This document shows positions 5,162 through 6,158 of a DNA stretch of 6,158 nt, in pieces. Under the pieces are notes generated by a model. It did not search any database, was not told the DNA's origin, and saw only the letters and a list, made by a program, of their open reading frames with translations. This stretch comes from an uncultured Bacilli bacterium (lineage in GTDB: Bacteria; Bacillota_I; Bacilli_A; RF39; UBA660), in contig CAKPAL010000043.1 of NCBI GenBank assembly GCA_934132925.1, positions 1-6,158 of the forward strand, written 5' to 3'. Position numbers and translations under genes: made by a program. Positions within the stretch are counted from its first letter, which is position 1. Each line of letters begins with the position of its first letter.

Positions 5162-5204
5162 ATTGCCAACTATTTAAATTAACTAAATTGAATAACTTAT
5201 TCAT
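5112..5204 (-). CDS. Tryptophan-containing leader peptide of trpS
   Basis: This 30-codon frame begins with ATG at 5204, 8 nt behind a GAGAGG ribosome site, and ends with TAA. It reads MNKLFNLVNLNSWQLDLFKD and then RSIYSWLDLV. The Trp codons at positions 13 and 26 are both TGG. It sits between a promoter and a strong intrinsic terminator ahead of tryptophanyl-tRNA synthetase, as expected of a sensor of charged tRNA-Trp. Residues 20-26 (DRSIYSW) match the DRSISSC of the cysS leader, with the cognate amino acid in the same place. The peptide probably acts only through its translation. Confidence 0.85.
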   Translation of the reverse strand: MNKLFNLVNLNSWQLDLFKDRSIYSWLDLV

Positions 5205-5231
5205 AGTCTATTCCTCTCTTTCATTAAGATA

Positions 5232-5260
5232 ATTTTATTACTTTTCTTTATCTTTGTCAA
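5232..5260 (-). promoter_or_regulatory. Sigma-A promoter of the trpS leader, overlapping the end of the kinase-like gene
   Basis: TTGACA (5255-5260) is separated by exactly 17 nt from TAAAAT (5232-5237) on the minus strand. The -35 box is perfect and lies in the last codons of the upstream gene; the -10 box follows that gene's stop. Transcription should start near 5225, about 20 nt before the leader ATG. Confidence 0.9.
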
Positions 5261-5792
5261 TAATTTTATTAACTTCTTTATCAATAACATCATTAAAATT
5301 ATAACTAGTATCAATAAACTTAATGTTATATAACTTACATTCATCTTGAATTTGTCTACTAATGGCAATAAGTTTATCTAAAGTATCTAGTAATTCTATA
5401 TCATTTCTCTTACCAGTCCATCCTCTATTACCTTCAATCTCTCTAATATAGTTAAACTTCTCTTCTTTAGATATATTAGGATAACCAAAGAAGTATATAT
5501 CCCATTTATCACTATCTATATATTTTATGATATCTCTAGGCATTATGTGAGCAGAATCAATAATAAACTTTTCATTTGTATCATCAATAATAAAGGTAAC
5601 TGTACTAAGTAATAAAGATAACTTACTGCTTGTATCACCAATAATAACACTACTACTAACGCCCCATTCAGGAAAGTTTCTTTTCATTGAAGCTGTAAAG
5701 TAATCTAGTGGTATATGATTATAATTAGTTAATCTCTCACAAAAAGTACTCTTACCGCTCTTTGCTACTCCCCCAACTAAAATATTCTTCAT
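5238..5792 (-). CDS. P-loop kinase-like protein of unknown function
   Basis: The 184-aa product is a small single-domain P-loop NTPase, cytoplasmic, with no signal or membrane segment. A clear Walker A, GVAKSGKS at 8-15, follows the first beta strand. Further marks resemble nucleotide or small-molecule kinases: Asp30 in HIPLDYF, a hydrophobic strand ending in an acidic residue (KFIIDSAH, Asp79), a strand YFFGYP at 100-105 before SKEEKFNYIRE, and a basic GNRGWTGKRND stretch that could be a lid. The substrate cannot be told from sequence. Length fits a compact adenylate-kinase-like or AAA_18-type fold. It has its own consensus promoter, while the trpS leader promoter overlaps its 3' end, so it is probably a separate unit and not functionally tied to trpS. 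The ribosome site is weak (GGA 9 nt upstream). Confidence 0.9.
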   Translation of the reverse strand: MKNILVGGVAKSGKSTFCERLTNYNHIPLDYFTASMKRNFPEWGVSSSVIIGDTSSKLSLLLSTVTFIIDDTNEKFIIDSAHIMPRDIIKYIDSDKWDIYFFGYPNISKEEKFNYIREIEGNRGWTGKRNDIELLDTLDKLIAISRQIQDECKLYNIKFIDTSYNFNDVIDKEVNKIIDKDKEK

Positions 5793-5815
5793 AATATCAC
5801 ATCCATTCTATTTAG

Positions 5816-5844
5816 ATTATATTATTATTATCTATCAGTGTCAA
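5816..5844 (-). promoter_or_regulatory. Consensus sigma-A promoter of the kinase-like gene
   Basis: TTGACA (5839-5844), a 17-nt spacer and TATAAT (5816-5821) match the consensus at all twelve positions on the minus strand. The transcript should start near 5809, giving a leader of about 15-20 nt, too short to hold an attenuator like those of trpS and cysS. Confidence 0.92.
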
Positions 5845-5848
5845 TATA

Positions 5849-5870
5849 GAAAAAAGAGAATAACCTCTTT
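5849..5870 (-). terminator. Terminator of the HEPN-like gene
   Basis: On the minus strand AAAGAG (5865-5870) pairs with CTCTTT (5853-5858) around GTTATT, followed by further T. It stands 6 nt behind the stop codon of the right-hand gene and just before the promoter of the kinase-like gene. The stem is only 6 bp, so efficiency may be modest. Confidence 0.5.
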
Positions 5871-5876
5871 AAACAT

Positions 5877-6158
5877 TTATTTTATCAATTTCTTTAAAAA
5901 AGTATTATCATCAATAAAATTAATAACTACCGGACTATTATAACCAAGTAAAACAATAAAATCTAGTATTTTAACTTCAGCCTTAAAAGTAACTTCATTA
6001 TTATATATATTTTCAAATATTATTAGAGTATCACTAATGTTATTATTAAATTTTACTCTATAATCACCATGAGCTATTGAGTTTCTAATACCATTAATAA
6101 TAGCTTCATTTCTTAAATAATCATAATTACTACTATTATAAGATTCTATACTAATAAG
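5877..6158 (-). CDS. C-terminal part of a HEPN-like protein, start beyond window edge
   Basis: A minus-strand frame enters from the right edge and ends with TAA at 5877, giving 93 residues. It contains IRNSIAHGDYRV at residues 24-35 of the visible part. This fits the R-[polar]-x3-H signature of HEPN domains (Arg25, Asn26, His30), often the active site of metal-independent RNases in toxins, abortive infection and other defence proteins. The surrounding text (LRNEAIINGIRNSIAHG, then short beta-rich DTLIIFENIYNNEVTFKAEV) resembles the C-terminal HEPN module of larger bacterial proteins. Whether it is catalytic, and what the N-terminal domains are, cannot be seen. The TAA and terminator suggest an intact C-terminus. 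Confidence 0.72.
   Translation of the reverse strand, partial: LISIESYNSSNYDYLRNEAIINGIRNSIAHGDYRVKFNNNISDTLIIFENIYNNEVTFKAEVKILDFIVLLGYNSPVVINFIDDNTFLKKLIK

Overview
The window is a very AT-rich stretch of a Firmicutes/Tenericutes-type bacterial genome. Shine-Dalgarno sites are strong, sigma-A promoters are near consensus with 17-nt spacers, and tryptophan is coded by TGG, so the standard code fits and a Mycoplasma-type TGA=Trp code does not. The protein families suggest a small-genome, Bacilli-like lineage; I would not name a genus. All protein genes read on the minus strand, so biological order runs from high to low coordinates.

Right to left: (1) the C-terminal 93 residues of a protein with an RNxxxH HEPN-like signature, ending at 5877 with a hairpin terminator; (2) an uncharacterised P-loop kinase-like protein (5238-5792) with its own consensus promoter; (3) trpS (tryptophanyl-tRNA synthetase), preceded by a 30-codon leader peptide with two Trp codons and a rho-independent terminator; (4) cysS (cysteinyl-tRNA synthetase), preceded by a 26-codon leader peptide with a Cys-Cys pair and a third Cys, and its own terminator; (5) a 313-bp gap with a near-consensus plus-strand promoter, phased A-tracts and two abutting imperfect hairpins, which looks like a small RNA locus; (6) a 74-aa protein of unknown function 18 bp upstream of a C39 peptidase-containing ABC exporter that runs off the left edge.

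The main discovery is the pair of leader-peptide attenuators in front of trpS and cysS. Both leaders encode the same D-R-S-I-x-S-(cognate residue) segment. In both, the GATAGGTCTAT stretch coding for it can pair with an upstream segment (1:2), or with the 5' arm of the terminator (2:3, antiterminator), while the terminator itself is 3:4. This is the classical trp-operon ribosome-stalling logic, applied to two aminoacyl-tRNA synthetase genes with the sensing codon swapped. Firmicutes usually regulate such genes with T-boxes, and I see no T-box here. The likely function is that low charging of tRNA-Trp or tRNA-Cys raises synthesis of the matching synthetase.

The second candidate is the tandem hairpin RNA at 2074-2142. 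Its two hairpins keep the same mismatches while the flanking base pairs differ in a compensatory way.
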